Shown: positions 12,101 to 24,826, counted from the stretch's first letter. The stretch is 64,000 nt of DNA from Pseudoscleropodium purum (GCA_963969395.1 OZ017799.1:10728501-10792500), one strand, 5' to 3'. The notes: generated from the sequence alone by a model not told the origin. Program-made: numbers and translations.

Positions 12101-15100
12101 AAATTAGCATTGAATATGTATAAGTATCAGGCTGAACTCCAGCAGCTACCATTTCCTTCAAAATCACCATAGCTCGATCTAACCTTTCCTGTTCCACCCC
12201 TCCAAGTTAGCGTCTACGGATTCGTATGGATGATTCAAGGTAGACATTATATAGAGACCACCCGATATCTCGATGCACTGGCATTTACAAGAGGAACCCC
12301 TGAAACACTTTAATGCAATCTCTGCACAGATAATTTCCTTCGATTAATTATTTGAAAATCAAAGAAACGAGTACATAATATACCCTTAATCCCTATAAAA
12401 TTAAAGGGTTCCAAGATATCAGTGCAAGAAAACAGACACAATGCAACGCTAAAATGTAGAGTAGAATTGGTAAAGTCCATAACAATGTTGCAGTTCTTAC
12501 TATTACACGAAGATCCAGGCAAAAGCGAAATGCTAAAAACTGAGTGTACTTGCTGAACAGTGAAAAAAGAGTTGCCATATTCATGCAGGACCTCCTGAAC
12601 TCATCTCCCTTGGCTAAATCCTCCAGGTAATAGACCCTGAGTTGTCTCATTGCTTGATTTATCGGCCAAATCAGCATGGACACTAATTAAGCATTCAATA
12701 CAGTATGAGCATTACCTGGCTCCCGAAACCCATAATAAGAGGGTTATAACAATGGGCATTTGGCTGCACCCCAACCCGCTGCATGTCCGCAAGTAAATCG
12801 TATGCTCTCTCCATCTATAAGTGCCACAATGCCACGGCAGGAATAGATTGAGCTCACTTTTGATCACTTGTTGATGATAATATAAGGCATCCAAAGCCAA
12901 AAAAATCTCAGACTACTCATCAAACAAATGATCCAGAGATTCTCATGGATACTAAAAGACTAATCTACTGATAAGCAAATAGTTGAGCGCTGTTTTAGAC
13001 ATAAACCTCAACTAGCAATGTCTTTCGTAATCAAATTATGTAGGTCGACTTGCAGTACGAACTAGAATCGTTCAAGAACCCACATTTGTTTACTGCAAAA
13101 AAGGCAGCTTGAAAATTAAGGCGACTAAAGGAACACTCGCTAAACGTGCATAGCTGATTCCATCATCTGCAACTTACATCCCCAAGCTTGACACAACAGT
13201 TGATTAATGTGCTGTACGTCACTACTGATGGCTGCACGCCAAGCCTCTTCATAGCTTCCACCATCTCAAATGCCTGATTGCATCATCACACATGACAAAC
13301 GTAAGCCTCCAAATTACTCTCATGCAAATTCTTCAAAAGAATAAAGTACCTGCTACTCCAAGTACTACTCAAAAAAAGCATGCCATTCTCTTGCATTGCA
13401 GAAGTACCTCTTCGTGCATACCCCAACGTGCAAAGTCACGTATAAAAGGATTAAATGCGTAAGGGGACAACTTTGTCCCTCTCTGCTGCATCTCATCCAA
13501 GAGATCTAAACCCCACGATACCTGTCACAAGAGAGAAAATCGCAACATCAATGAGATCAGAATGGAGAAGTGCAAAACAACCATACGGATGAATCACGTA
13601 TCGGAAACTGAACTCCGTCATCATCGGTCTAGACCAACCTTCGCTGATCAGTCGTGTAATACCAAAAAAGGCTCTTAAAAAAATCACTATCACATGGAGC
13701 AATTTTATTGTTCGAAACCAAAACATAATTCACATACGGTCACTAATAACTTACATGTCCATGCTTACAGCAATAATCAATAAGGATGTTGAAAGCTTCA
13801 GGAGGTGCTTCTATTTGGCACCGCTCTTCAACCTGCCTCCAAGCCCTTAATGTCTCCTCCACCTGTAAGAAAGAGCAAAGCAAGGTGTTATGATATATAT
13901 AATTACACCAAAATCAGTTTGCAAGACCGCGTTAACGGGGAGAAGATTCGAAGGAAGCAATTTCACAAGTTATACATTATACAATTTAAGCAAATTTCCT
14001 GCACTATCAATCTAGTTTTCCTAAAGTCATATTAAATATTTTGACGAATTAGTAAAACTGCAGGAAAGGCATTAACCAGGATCAAGCAGAAAAAGAGTTT
14101 ACCGAGTTCGATTTTGCGGATCCCAAGATATAGCCTACAAGTGCGCGATTCAACTGTTCTGGACTTCCTCCTGAAAATTCCAGTCAGAGACAACTCTCAG
14201 CACCAAGACACCACCTATGCACACACCCTTAAACTGAGTTGTCTTAGCAGGGTGTAGTCTTTCTAAGAGTTCCGAGTCACAAAATAACCGACTAGATCTC
14301 AGAACTATGAGTGACAAAAGAAACCTTATCATCCAATCAAGTGAAATCTAGACAAAAAATTGAAATCGGTGAGAACGAAAGTAATGAAGGAGAACAAAGA
14401 ATGTGAAAAGTTTCTGAGATTGTTTACCTGATTTCTTCAAAAGAGTGAGAAAGCTGAGGGCAGCTTCATGTCTACCATGCTTTCCAATGCATTGGAATGC
14501 AGCTGCGGTGCCTTTATCAGAGTTCATTACGGGCAAAACTTTGGGAAGCAGGTCTATGAGCTCATCCACTCTGTCCTCTTGCGAAAATACACCCAAAAAA
14601 TGGGCTGCCTCGATATGTCAACCATGTTCCCCAAAGCAATCGCATCATTCCTGTCCCATCAGTAATCATGTTTCTCAAACCAGAATACTACAATAACGGG
14701 CTTCCATTTAAACGAAATGAAAAAGTTGAAAGAATGAGTGAGCGTAATTGAGTTCTTTTGAGTTGTCAGAAGTCTCACCATCCAAAGAAGTAGCAATGTT
14801 ATTGTTTTCTTTCTTGGCTTCGATGTAAAGTCTCTCGGCATTATTTAAATCACCAACTTTTAACGCCAAGCGAATCTCATAAAACTTAAATACTCCATTA
14901 AACGCAACTCCATCTTCGGTCATTAACTGCTTAAGTTCTTGGAATTGAGCGTCACGCCCCCTCGCCGGAAGCCAAGCCATAATTGGCTTGTAGGTGAGTT
15001 CATTGGGCCGAATTCCCCTGCTACGCATCTCACGGAGAAGCTCCACGGCCTTGGATGCCACGGCCTCACTCTTGGCAACCTCCTCCAACCCTTGCTGTCC

Positions 15101-17635
15101 AGAATGGTGAAACTTTTCATCATCCTACAATAGTTACACAGCGCAACATTTATTACGGTAGATAGATGCGTAAACAGACTCACAGGCTCTAATGAAGAAT
15201 CAGAACAAGCTGCAAATCGCTAGTACCTACACCAAAATAGATATGCATAGCATTCACATGTCTCCCTCCATATAATACTCAGTACAGCGTTCAACATATT
15301 TCTCGGTATAACTCCATTGATTGAAAACTTCAAAACCCTATTTGGCAATCTTTGAATGACACTTTCTATAACGACATGTCACAATTCTACTAGACATAAG
15401 AAATTCATTCTTTGGAGTGATAGTTTTCCCAAAATGATTATATTGCAGTGAACAAATGTCTCGTTTTCATTGAGCACCACGACATTTAGCACTTTAGAAC
15501 CACTGCCTAGTCTCTCATCTTGGAGTAGAACCAATAGACGAAAAGGTATTACAACTGGACAAAAGTACGTACCCTTTACGAGCATGGCATATTTCCTCTC
15601 GACTGCATGATTTCAAGAAACAATTACTTTAGACACATGAAACCCAAACGCTTACCGCAATGTCCATGAGAGCTCGAATGACAATAGTGTAAGGCACCAC
15701 ATTGGGAGTCACTCCAGCTTGTTCCATAAGCTCAAAGACAGGCAGGGCCGTCTCATTTCCCACTTGCTTTACGCATTGGGTCATAAGACGCGAATAAAGG
15801 TACACATCTAAAGGCCTTTCCACCACATCAGCTCCTTCATTGAGCAGCCGCTGGTGGGCTGCCTTGAGCTCTGCGAAATTTCGTTGCTTAGCAAGCTTGA
15901 AGAGCTTTATTATTCTGGGGTCTTGGATAAGTTCAGTCGGGCGTCTCGTCGGCACACTGCCACGCCCTTCTTTTCCATAACGATTTGGTCTATTCAAACT
16001 ACCGCGCTTGTCGCTTCTTTGCCGATTTAGGTCAGTCGGTGCCGCGTGAAGATCTTCCCAGTGACTAGTTTCTGTCAAACAAACCGAAAGTCCATGCGTG
16101 CATTCTCAGAAAGGAATTTCCCTGTGGCATTCATTTATTATCAACTCGCAGCTCCAGAGCAAAGAGATGACCAAACCCCACACGGAATGCACAGTCGCGT
16201 GCCAGGAGTCTCTGTACCCTTTGAAAAAATTTGGAAAATTTACTAATGGATACATTTCATTAAAGAATTTCATAACAATTTACGCGACAAAGTGAACTGC
16301 ATCCCGGTAGGAAAGCACCGTACACAACGTTTATAAGTAAGCCAAATGGAATTTAGTTCTGGAAAATCTGCACAGATAACTAGTTTTAACAAGCGTACCA
16401 TGTAGGGATGGTTTATGGCGGTGATGATGCTTTGTAAGTTAATTACCTAATGACATCACCAACCGCTAAAAAAAAGGCCTACGAGTGCTGATATATCATC
16501 TTCTTCATGACGTTTCAAAGCATATAGTAGCCGACCAATTTCTGATCACCCCTCTTTTCGTTTTGTTTTGGGTTATATAGGCTGCTCTCTTTCCAATCAG
16601 GTGGAAAGTTCCTGGCACAGTTGTGGCAATATTGCAACCAGCCATTGGTTGATTTTGCAACCACTCTATGGTTGGAAATAGGAAGACCTGTAGGATCAGT
16701 ATAGGTCGAATAGAATCTTCAACTAAAAAATTCATAGTAATTATGTTTTGAGAAATAAAATTCTGGAAAACTATGGAATCCTTCCAAACGGGAAAATTTC
16801 CCCATTAAAGAAACCTGCGCCCCAGATATGCGTAATTGCTTAAATGTTTAAATGGTTGGAAATGGGTCGGCTACCCTACTTCAATAAAATGGTCAATGTA
16901 TTAGGAATAATCTGCGTAATTGTAAGATTATAGAAAGGTTAATTTTAGATTTTAAACGCAATACTACAATCCCAAATTTTAATGCTAGGATAATCATTTA
17001 ATATAAGATAATCATTTAGTAAAAGAGTGCTGTTAAAAGACACGGAGAGACAAAAAGAAAAATGGGTTATTCTTTCCAAAGCGATTGTTAGGGTACAAAG
17101 ATTTATACGCGCTGTGTGAGATCGAGTGCTTGGAGACGTAAGATAATATGATTGAGACAACATCAGTACTTCGCTGTTAACTCAAATGAAAACCCTAATT
17201 TTGCAATCGTTCCCAAACAGAACGACTCTACATGCTTCAACCATTTCCAAGCAAGATTTCGTTGTTTGCAACTAGTTGAAGCATCAAAGTCGTATTGCTA
17301 AGGCAATGACATGATAAATAAAGGTGACCTCCACGACGAGTATGAAAATCAGGGTTAATCAGGTATAATGGTACGGCAAACTAATCTTTCTGAATGAAAA
17401 GATCGTAAATTCGGTCTAGAGACGATACTGTAGACACAAAATTGAAAGCACAATTTCGAAGCCAAAATTCAGTCAGATGTTGTGCGAAATCGAGAAAAGA
17501 CGCACCTGAAGCCGGCAATTCCTCGACTGCAGGACATGACTGACGCACGACGGACGTGGAAAGCAACGCCCGATCCCAAACAGACGCCGCTCGCAGTGCT
17601 CCTTGAAGGAGCACGCCGCGCCTTATCATCATCAT
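9198..17635 (-). CDS. Pentatricopeptide repeat (P-class) protein, probably organellar; 16 exons, 890 aa
   Basis: Exons in transcription order: 17635-17506, 16071-15656, 15124-14779, 14604-14428, 14170-14103, 13862-13755, 13521-13408, 13273-13178, 12814-12716, 12188-12060, 11759-11655, 11240-11073, 10863-10700, 10192-10123, 10017-9782, 9444-9198. All junctions are GT-AG and in phase, giving 2673 nt including TAG. The N-terminus (MMMIRRGVLLQGALRAAS) is Arg/Ala/Ser-rich without acids, like a mitochondrial, perhaps plastid, presequence. About ten to twelve PPR motifs follow; the clearest six are consecutive at residues 400-609, with typical words such as VVTYSTLINCCVKLGD. PPR proteins bind single-stranded organelle RNA in sequence-specific fashion. 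No E, DYW or SMR domain is visible at the C-terminus, so it is P-class. The acceptor of exon 4 is weak. Start: first in-frame ATG after an upstream stop. Orthology to a named PPR gene was not assigned. Confidence 0.9.
16525..16876. mobile_element. MITE family A, copy 1, in intron 1 of the PPR gene
   Basis: The left end TAGTAGCCGACCAATTTCT and right end AAATGGGTCGGCTACCC are inverted complements; both sides are followed by TA, fitting a 2-bp TA target duplication (16523-16524, 16877-16878). The interior matches copies at 37776, 39135 and 62046, for example ACAGTTGTGGCAATATTGCA and GATTTTGCAACCA. Length is 352 bp and there is no ORF. Confidence 0.8.
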
Positions 17636-17649
17636 CAACACCGCAACAT
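17635..17649 (-). promoter_or_regulatory. Four-codon upstream ORF overlapping the PPR start codon
   Basis: On the minus strand ATG TTG CGG TGT TGA precedes the main start. The last A of its TGA is the A of the main ATG, giving TGATG, and two more ATGs follow in frame. Such a stop-start overlap could reduce, or route through reinitiation, translation of the PPR mRNA. The transcription start is unknown, so inclusion in the mRNA is inferred. Confidence 0.55.
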
Positions 17650-17941
17650 TATCCCACAAATTCAAGTCCCAGCCCTAATGTCTAATTCCGAACCCTAAAT
17701 TCTCCAATGCAGCCCGATACACATAAAATGCTTCCTCCAATTTCCCAGGGCACAATGTAGTGAAACCCGGCATCAAGATCCCACCACCAAGCTCCTCCTT
17801 TCAATGTTCCGCAACCAAGACTTCTCCATAGAAGTCACAGATTCTCGCCAAATGGCACTCAGAGCAACTATAAAAAATTCACAACAGTACATACTCCCCC
17901 GCAAAATCAAAGGATGCGAAGTTTTTCCCACCCTGAACCCT

Positions 17942-17950
17942 AAACCCTAA
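17942..17950. promoter_or_regulatory. Telo-box (AAACCCTAA) upstream of the PPR gene
   Basis: AAACCCTAA lies about 310 bp upstream of the PPR start codon, within a run of related words (ACCCTGAACCCTAAACCC). Telo-boxes are known promoter elements of plant genes for translation and organelle biogenesis. Activity here is inferred. Confidence 0.5.
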
Positions 17951-20900
17951 AAAAACCACAACTGCTTCTCAGACTGAAATCTAGCACACACACAAGCCCC
18001 GAACATCCGCCGTCATACCCGCCTTAGATACACAGTATATACCTCGACTTATACCCGTTTCGATTATTACGAATGGACACCCAGATCCCAAACCGGGCGT
18101 CGTCTCCTTCGTGTAAAAACGGGATATCTTGAAGCAGTGCGTTTTTAATGCACGATTTTTTTGTTGATTGACTAACTTACAGCCAAAAGATCATGTAGGC
18201 TATGTTTTGTAAAGGAAATTTTTGTTTTCGGGGTCACAATAGCTAGATTATTGTTGTATTCCAAGACCAATAGTGAAAGCTTTATCTAAATATCACCTAG
18301 TTTTGATATGGATATCACCAAGTATTACATGACTGTTGAAGAAACAACTAGCAATTTCTCCAAAATAAAAATACAGTTACAAAGCAATCACAACTGAAAG
18401 CTGCAATTACACAGACAAGGAGGATTAACCCCCTTATTGTCCCATCCAAGGATAAATGTAAAAATTCCCCCTATTTTGTGTTGCATAAAATTTTTGCATT
18501 TCTTCATTTCAGCAAAGAAATTTGGGGCTTCTGATTGCAATGAATTCAGAATTTGCAAATTTAATCATGGGTGGCACACAAAAAATTCCAGTGTTTTTCT
18601 CCAGGGGTAAAACATGGGGCCAATAAGTGGGTCAATCCTCCCTGGCCCGATTTTGATTGATCACACTGGCCTTGGTTGCGTGGGTTAAACACGTAGCCCA
18701 TATACCCGCCCGTAAATAAGCAGGAATCTGTCCGCTCGATACCCTGATCCCGAGATAGTCGGTGCATTTGACGTGTGAAACGGGATATTACAAAGCTGGA
18801 ACCGAGCTGGGACGGGGCTGGGACCGGGCTGGGTGAATGCATCAACGCACCACACGGAAGCTCCACAGAATTTCCTGCAAACTTTCGCAACGGTTGCGTA
18901 AGAATCTTACATCCAATCAGACTCCCCCACGTGGTGCCGGCTCTCCACCAATCATCAGCAACTTTCCGTATTTGAATCCTTGTACTCCGTGGGTTATTTT
19001 CCTTGAATCCTCACTTGTCTCTCTTTTTTGGTTGACAACATTATGTTTCATTTCTTGCCCTTTTTTTTAAAAATAAAATAAAAATTTAATCAAATCTCAC
19101 TCATACAAAAGATGCCAATCTCTTCATCATTTTGAAAGATTTTTTTCCTATGAAAGAACAAACCAACATCATAATTCCCCTGAGAAGCTTTCCACGGATT
19201 GGGCAAACCAAACATCTATGAACCCATTCTTGATAAGTAGACTTCAACATTGAAAATATCCCCAAAAGTATAATTATATCGTTCCTATAAGTAACTACAA
19301 TTGGTCAATTGATGATTCTCTAGATTTGGGTATTATTTCAAAGCCATGTGACTGTTTCAATTCATAGTACTTAACTACATGTCTTGTCCAAAATCTCTGA
19401 TTTTTGTTTCAAAAAATTCATGATTTTCAAGTTCTATTACTACAAAAATGTTTATGACGGTTTCAGGTGTTTTCTCTTTCTCTGTTTTTTACACTTTGGG
19501 AAACCAGGTCTCGTTGACTCACTGAGAGTCTACCTGGGATGGAAGATACTGACTCCTCCGATTAGCACTAAGCTTAACTTAAATTTTTTATTTCTCTCCA
19601 ATGCATTTGTGGATAAGAGCCCCTACCCCACTGCGGATTTTTCCAGTGTCGTACTTGCAGTGTGTTAAGTTACATCGGGTTGCTTCCTCGGAGGTTTCCA
19701 AGGGAAGAGAAGCTACGGATTACCAAGTACATAACTTTACAGTTTGGTCAGTTTGGTCAGTTTGGTCAGTTCGTATTGACAATGCAAGGTTTGCTGAGAA
19801 GACAAATGTGCTGACTAAGTGCTGACCTACTGAATTTTTGCACTCTTTAGGTTGGTGTCCCGTGCTATTTTCTCAACATTTCATATTAGTTTATGTCAAT
19901 TTGTTCACACTGACATATGACAATTTCTCTCTTTTCATAATTTACCTACTTTGGGTATTAATTATATGGTAATGTCTGATTAAGCCATCAAGAAAGTACT
20001 CAGAAACTCCAACCCGGCATTTGGAGTTGACTTGAATTGATAAGAGTTTGTTGATCTTGGATCCTGAAGACAACAAACAAGTGCCCGAATCAAGAACAAA
20101 AACATTATTTTGTTTAACCAAGCCTGCTATTGAGTTTCGACCTTGTGTGTCTCACACTCCAAAACATGTTTCGTTGGAGATTACAGACAAGATAAGGCAA
20201 ATTTTTGAGTTCCATTGAGTAAGGTAAGAGTCCTTCATTTGTAGATATCATGATTGATTGCCACCTACATGAAAGGTACGTTCCTCCCTCCCGCGGTCCT
20301 GGTTTTTTCCAGCAGAATGATGCCCTCTGAACTTGTGTAAGAAATTCTTTTGCATGCCGCGATCAGTTGCTGGCTCTGCATTGGGTGGTTGGAAGGATCG
20401 AAGCATTTTTCCAATTATTTGATGCTCAAAGTCTACAGTGATTTTAGAAGGGTGGGGCACATGAGGTCAACTGACTTCACTTAGAATAGGAAGACTAAAA
20501 GCTTCTCCACTCCTTCATCAGAGGCTCTCAAATCTCAGGAAGAATAACTTATTATTATGTTCAATTCAAAGTTCAAAGTTCAAAGTTCAAAACTTTTTCG
20601 TGAGAGGAAGCTTCGTGATGTCTTGCTTTCAGTGTAAGTTCCGCGATTCACTCATAATGTCTGTGACTTGGTTGAAGAGCCGTGGTACAACAACTTCGTC
20701 CTATCTACAGGAAGTTACGAATACTGTCAAACCATTTGTTGAGTAATCGGTGACGTCCTGACTGTGCAAAAACGTACTTTGTTTCAGCGCAGTTCACGTG
20801 AAGAAGAAGATGACGATCAGAGCTTCAGTGTCGACTCTCTAACTTTCAGTTTTTGCATCACAAATGACAGCAGGTTTCCTTGCAAACTGAACCTCCGTCC

Positions 20901-21816
20901 TCTTCAAATCGGTGACCTGAGTCGTTACATTTGACGCAAAGGGAAACACGATATTTCCAATGTGACGGTGGGTGGGAAGAAGAAAACTGCGGTCCACTTC
21001 TCCAAAGGAAATTAAAATGGTAACTTACAGAATATAATGCTTTCCCTGTTGATGATCCCTAGCTATGCACAAATATCATACAATAGCACTGAAAAGGTTT
21101 GCAGTCTGCGATTCTGATGCTTGACTAAATTGTTTCTAGAAGAACTTGGATTCTAGTCTACGCACTGTGGTCATTGAATTTGCCTTAAGAAAGGAAGAAG
21201 GCATTGAGGGAAGCACTTGCTACCTAAGTTATGGCTTTATGGCATAGTTGGTAGAATTATACTCAATAGATAGAATCTTCCTGCATCATGGTGGTCTCAA
21301 TAGACTACAGTTTTTCTTTCTCTTCTTCTCAATGCCGGCACAAGTCAGATTTGACCCGAAAAAGAATTGAAAGTAATCTCCAATTGCCAATTCTTTTGAG
21401 CAATTAAAAAATAGTTCTATGTAGATATATTAAGATTTGTATTGTGCATCTTAGACATTTGTTTATTTCAGCACTTAGTTGTTTCATTTATTTACACACT
21501 ATATTAACTAAGGTATGAACTCAAATATGATTTTTAGCTTCATGAAATACTAAAAAATTTCTTGACCTTGACAAAGACACATTTTTTAAATTAATAATTA
21601 TTCAAGGAAAGGTTTGTAAAGTTGTATCTTGGAATAACAATAAGAGATATGATAATGAGGACTAGCTTTTCACGGGATGCAGTTCACAACATAATAAAGA
21701 TTGAAGCATGTGACAAAAATACTAATACATACTTTTCCTTGTGCTCTCTAGTATATCATAAGAAATGGTGCACTAGGGGCTCCAAAAATTTTGTTGAGAG
21801 TCTTGAGACCCCAAGA

Positions 21817-22012
21817 TAATCATCCTTTGCATGAACATTAGATGTTAGTCCACTTCATCTTTGAAAAAGACATTATTTAAATAGATGACTAAGCTCTTTT
21901 AAATTATATGGGATGGAATCATCCTTTGTACAAACATCAAAAGTTAGCCCACTTCATCTTTAAAGAAAGACATTCTTTAACTAGATATTTGGGCTCTCTT
22001 CAAGTTATATAG
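21817..22012. repeat. Two tandem copies of about 95 bp
   Basis: Both copies hold AATCATCCTTTG, ACATYA, GTTAG followed by CCCACTTCATCTTT or CCACTTCATCTTTGA, AAAGACATT, TTTAA, TAGAT and GGGCTCT- or AAGCTCT-like words in the same order. Confidence 0.65.
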
Positions 22013-22394
22013 GACCCTTGTGTATGTAGTGAATAATGTTATGTATTTACTATAATTTGGTAGAATATGGCAACACTAATACAAAAGTGTGTAGTTATAA
22101 AGATTTGCAATTTGCAAAAGTAATACATGAAAAAGGTCATTTATTAAAAGAATAACTTTTAAATTGCAAAATTATATGAAGAAGGTCATTTCTTAAGAGA
22201 ATTATTATGTCTTGGCAAGACAATAATGGCAACCTTGCAACTAAAACATTGTCCCTATTTTACTCCAATTCAACCTTCATGGTTCCTCTTCATTCAATAT
22301 ACAATGAACATTATAGTGTAAAAAGGATACAATGGTACTATATGAGGCTATTATAGTGTATATCCTTTAAAGTTATCATTTTAATGATCAAGTA

Positions 22395-22565
22395 TTTTAA
22401 TCAATGCCAATGGTTGCAAGTCATTTCAATACACTTTACATTTCTTACAATCAAATTTTATAGCAAGTGTAAGAACTAATGCTAATAGTTGCAAATCATT
22501 CCAACATACTTTACATCTAATAATCAAGTATTGTAATTAGTGCCAATGTTTGCAAGTCATTCAGT
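22395..22565. repeat. Three degenerate copies around AATGCCAATGGTTGCAAGTC
   Basis: The words AATGCCAATGGTTGCAAG, AATGCTAATAGTTGCAAA and AGTGCCAATGTTTGCAAG, each followed by TCATT, occur near 22403, 22471 and 22528; the first two continue into an ACACTTTACAT- or ACTTTACAT-like word. Confidence 0.6.
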
Positions 22566-22857
22566 TCTAAAGCACTTTATAGTTGATTGATTTGATACCA
22601 ATTCCATATTTTTAGTTTGCATACATTTTGAGCTACAAAATATAAATTATTTATACATACTTCCTCAAAGTGACTATATAACAAATAATCTATTACATCA
22701 AGTGAGTGCACTCATAATTTACATTCTTTAGAATGCAACTCCTACATTTAGACTAAAAAGGACACTAAGATCTTGATATTATTGACACAAGATGTACACA
22801 ATTTGGATATGAAAGCCTGTGGGAGCCTAGAGCTAATTTTTAGCAAATTTATAATTA

Positions 22858-23140
22858 ATGCCAATACTTTGGGATTTCATAACTTATTCATATTGTATGA
22901 TGTCCAAATAAAGCATGCTAAAATGTATTGAAATCTTTTATCACTTGCCAATATGATCCAAAAAAACTTATGTTTAATAATAGTAAATATGCTAAACCCT
23001 ATCAATACTTTGAGATTTCGTAACTTGTTGATATGATGTCCAAATAATGTATTCTAAAATGTATTGGAATCTTTTTTTGTTTGCCAATATGATCCAATAA
23101 AAATAATTTTTGTATAATAATAATAAATGTACTTAATCCT
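22858..23140. repeat. Tandem duplication, period about 138 bp
   Basis: Two copies share CAATACTTTG, GATTTC, TAACTT, GATGTCCAAATAA, CTAAAATGTATTG and GCCAATATGATCCAA in the same order, beginning near 22861 and 23001. Confidence 0.75.
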
Positions 23141-23338
23141 AGAAAAACACTAAGGACCTAAAATCAAATTGGCTTTGTACATATTGAAGAATGGATAATT
23201 TTCATCCAAATTTTACATACAACTTTGTTGATGCTGTATCCACATCATTAAGCTGAATTCAAGACAATTTGATTGTTTCTTGGTTTTATATGGAATAGTT
23301 TAATTTATCAAAAGAATGGTATATTATCTAATGCATTT

Positions 23339-23634
23339 CAATACTTTGTGCTCTTTTACTTGAAAGCTTAATTTTGACATTCAAAATGACTTTTTCTTGA
23401 TTTTGAGTAGTTTCTACTTAATCCAAAATTAAAAAAATATTAAAAATATGCATTTGATTGAAGTTTGAAGTTGAAGATCCATAACTACAATACTTTGTGC
23501 TCTTCTACTTTAAAGCTTAATTTTGACATTCAAAATGGCTTTTTCTGATTTTGAATAGTTTCTACTTAATTAAAATTTAAAAAAAAATTTAAAATATGCA
23601 TTTAATTGAAGTTTGAAGTTGAAGATCCATAACT
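23339..23634. repeat. Tandem duplication, period about 149 bp
   Basis: Two well-conserved copies begin CAATACTTTGTGCTCTT at 23339 and 23488. They share TTAATTTTGACATTCAAAAT, AGTTTCTACTTAAT and GAAGTTGAAGATCCATAACT. High similarity suggests a recent event. Confidence 0.85.
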
Positions 23635-24699
23635 ACGTTTGTAAATATGAAGTGACATCGAATTTTTTTCATAGTTGCCACAATGTACTATCAAAAAATT
23701 TCAAAAATTTTAAGCATGATTTGTATTCAATGTGAATTTTCTTCATTTTTTCTTTCAAAAATTCATGGTAATTTAAAATTTTTACGAAAAAATTTGAAAA
23801 TTTCATATCATACATTAGGCACATGATTCATCTCTGAAAAATAAAAGTGAAAAAAATCACTCATAAATAGTAAAGAAATGGATGATACAAAGTAAGGAAC
23901 TTTCAAGTTTGTTGATATGATAATGGACTCCATCCTACAAAGGTTAATGTCATAGTAAAGGTAGACCACTCTAAAAGTGACCATGCTTTAAAAAGAGAAT
24001 ATAACATATATGTACATTTTTCTTTCTTCAATGTAAGAAAGGTGCACATTTGATGAAGCAATCGCTATTGGTGACCATTGTGTTTCAACTTCAAAAGTTC
24101 ATAACTAATTTCACAAAGGTCTAAAAAATATGAAACGACTTGGGTTAGATGCCAATTCCATTTTTCTTCCTAAAAAAATTTACCAAAAATTGTTTTAAGG
24201 AGTTTAAATTTCCTGAAAAGGCAATCAGCTCTCAAAAGGTCGTTTTGATTACCTTTTATACATGGGGAATTGGGGAGGGCTGAACTCTTCTCGACTTTAG
24301 TGCATGTCATGATGCCACAGGTTCGCAAACCTGGCGAATATTCTCGAACCCACCTACCAACCAACCATGTACTTCAGGAGCTCAGCTTCAGTCATAATAT
24401 TCGATTCACGAATGTTATTTGTTACCTTACCCCCACAAACAGAAAATCTGAAGTTCTGAACTCCCTACTGTTACTGTACAGCACGTTTGCTCAAGTCCTT
24501 TCCAAGCAGCTTCATTGAGAAGCGGCCACTAAACTGAAACGGATATGGATCACGCCACGCCCAAGTGCCCAAGTGCCCAAGTGTCCGACGGAACAATGTC
24601 GACAACATTTCGCCACGCCATTGATGGCAACAACTCAGCAGCAGGCATCCGTAGCCTTGTCTACGTTACTCCATTTCTTTCCACAGCAACGTCACCAAA

Positions 24700-24826
24700 G
24701 CATTCCTTGGAGACACCACAGTAAGATAACTTAAAAGATTTGACTCATCAGAAGCTGCAAAGCATTCCTTGGTGACACCAGAGTAACTGAAAAGATTTGA
24801 CTCATCAAAAGCAGATTCCCTAACCT
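24700..24826. repeat. Tandem duplication, about 64 bp
   Basis: CAAAGCATTCCTTGG followed by GACACCA, AGTAA and AAAGATTTGACTCATCA occurs twice in succession. A related longer pair follows: 24828-24935 and 25043-25150 share CACGTCC, CAACCTCC and a CTAGG-AAGGT-CGAATTTGGGG block. Confidence 0.7.

Larger units (their letters stand above)
17951..24500. other. Long intergenic region with scattered repeats and no firm gene
   Basis: No gene could be supported. Local repeats are listed separately. One stretch near 20785-20935 reads for about 50 codons as a hydrophilic peptide beginning SSREEEDDDQSFS, with stops and no detectable continuation; it may be a decayed coding fragment. A GGTCAGTTT triplet repeat is at about 19741-19770, and a TTCAAAG heptamer repeat at about 20562-20590. 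Confidence 0.45.

Noticed and set aside
17931..17955. Interstitial telomere array
   Set aside because: Only about two imperfect CCCTAAA units are present; a promoter telo-box is the simpler reading.
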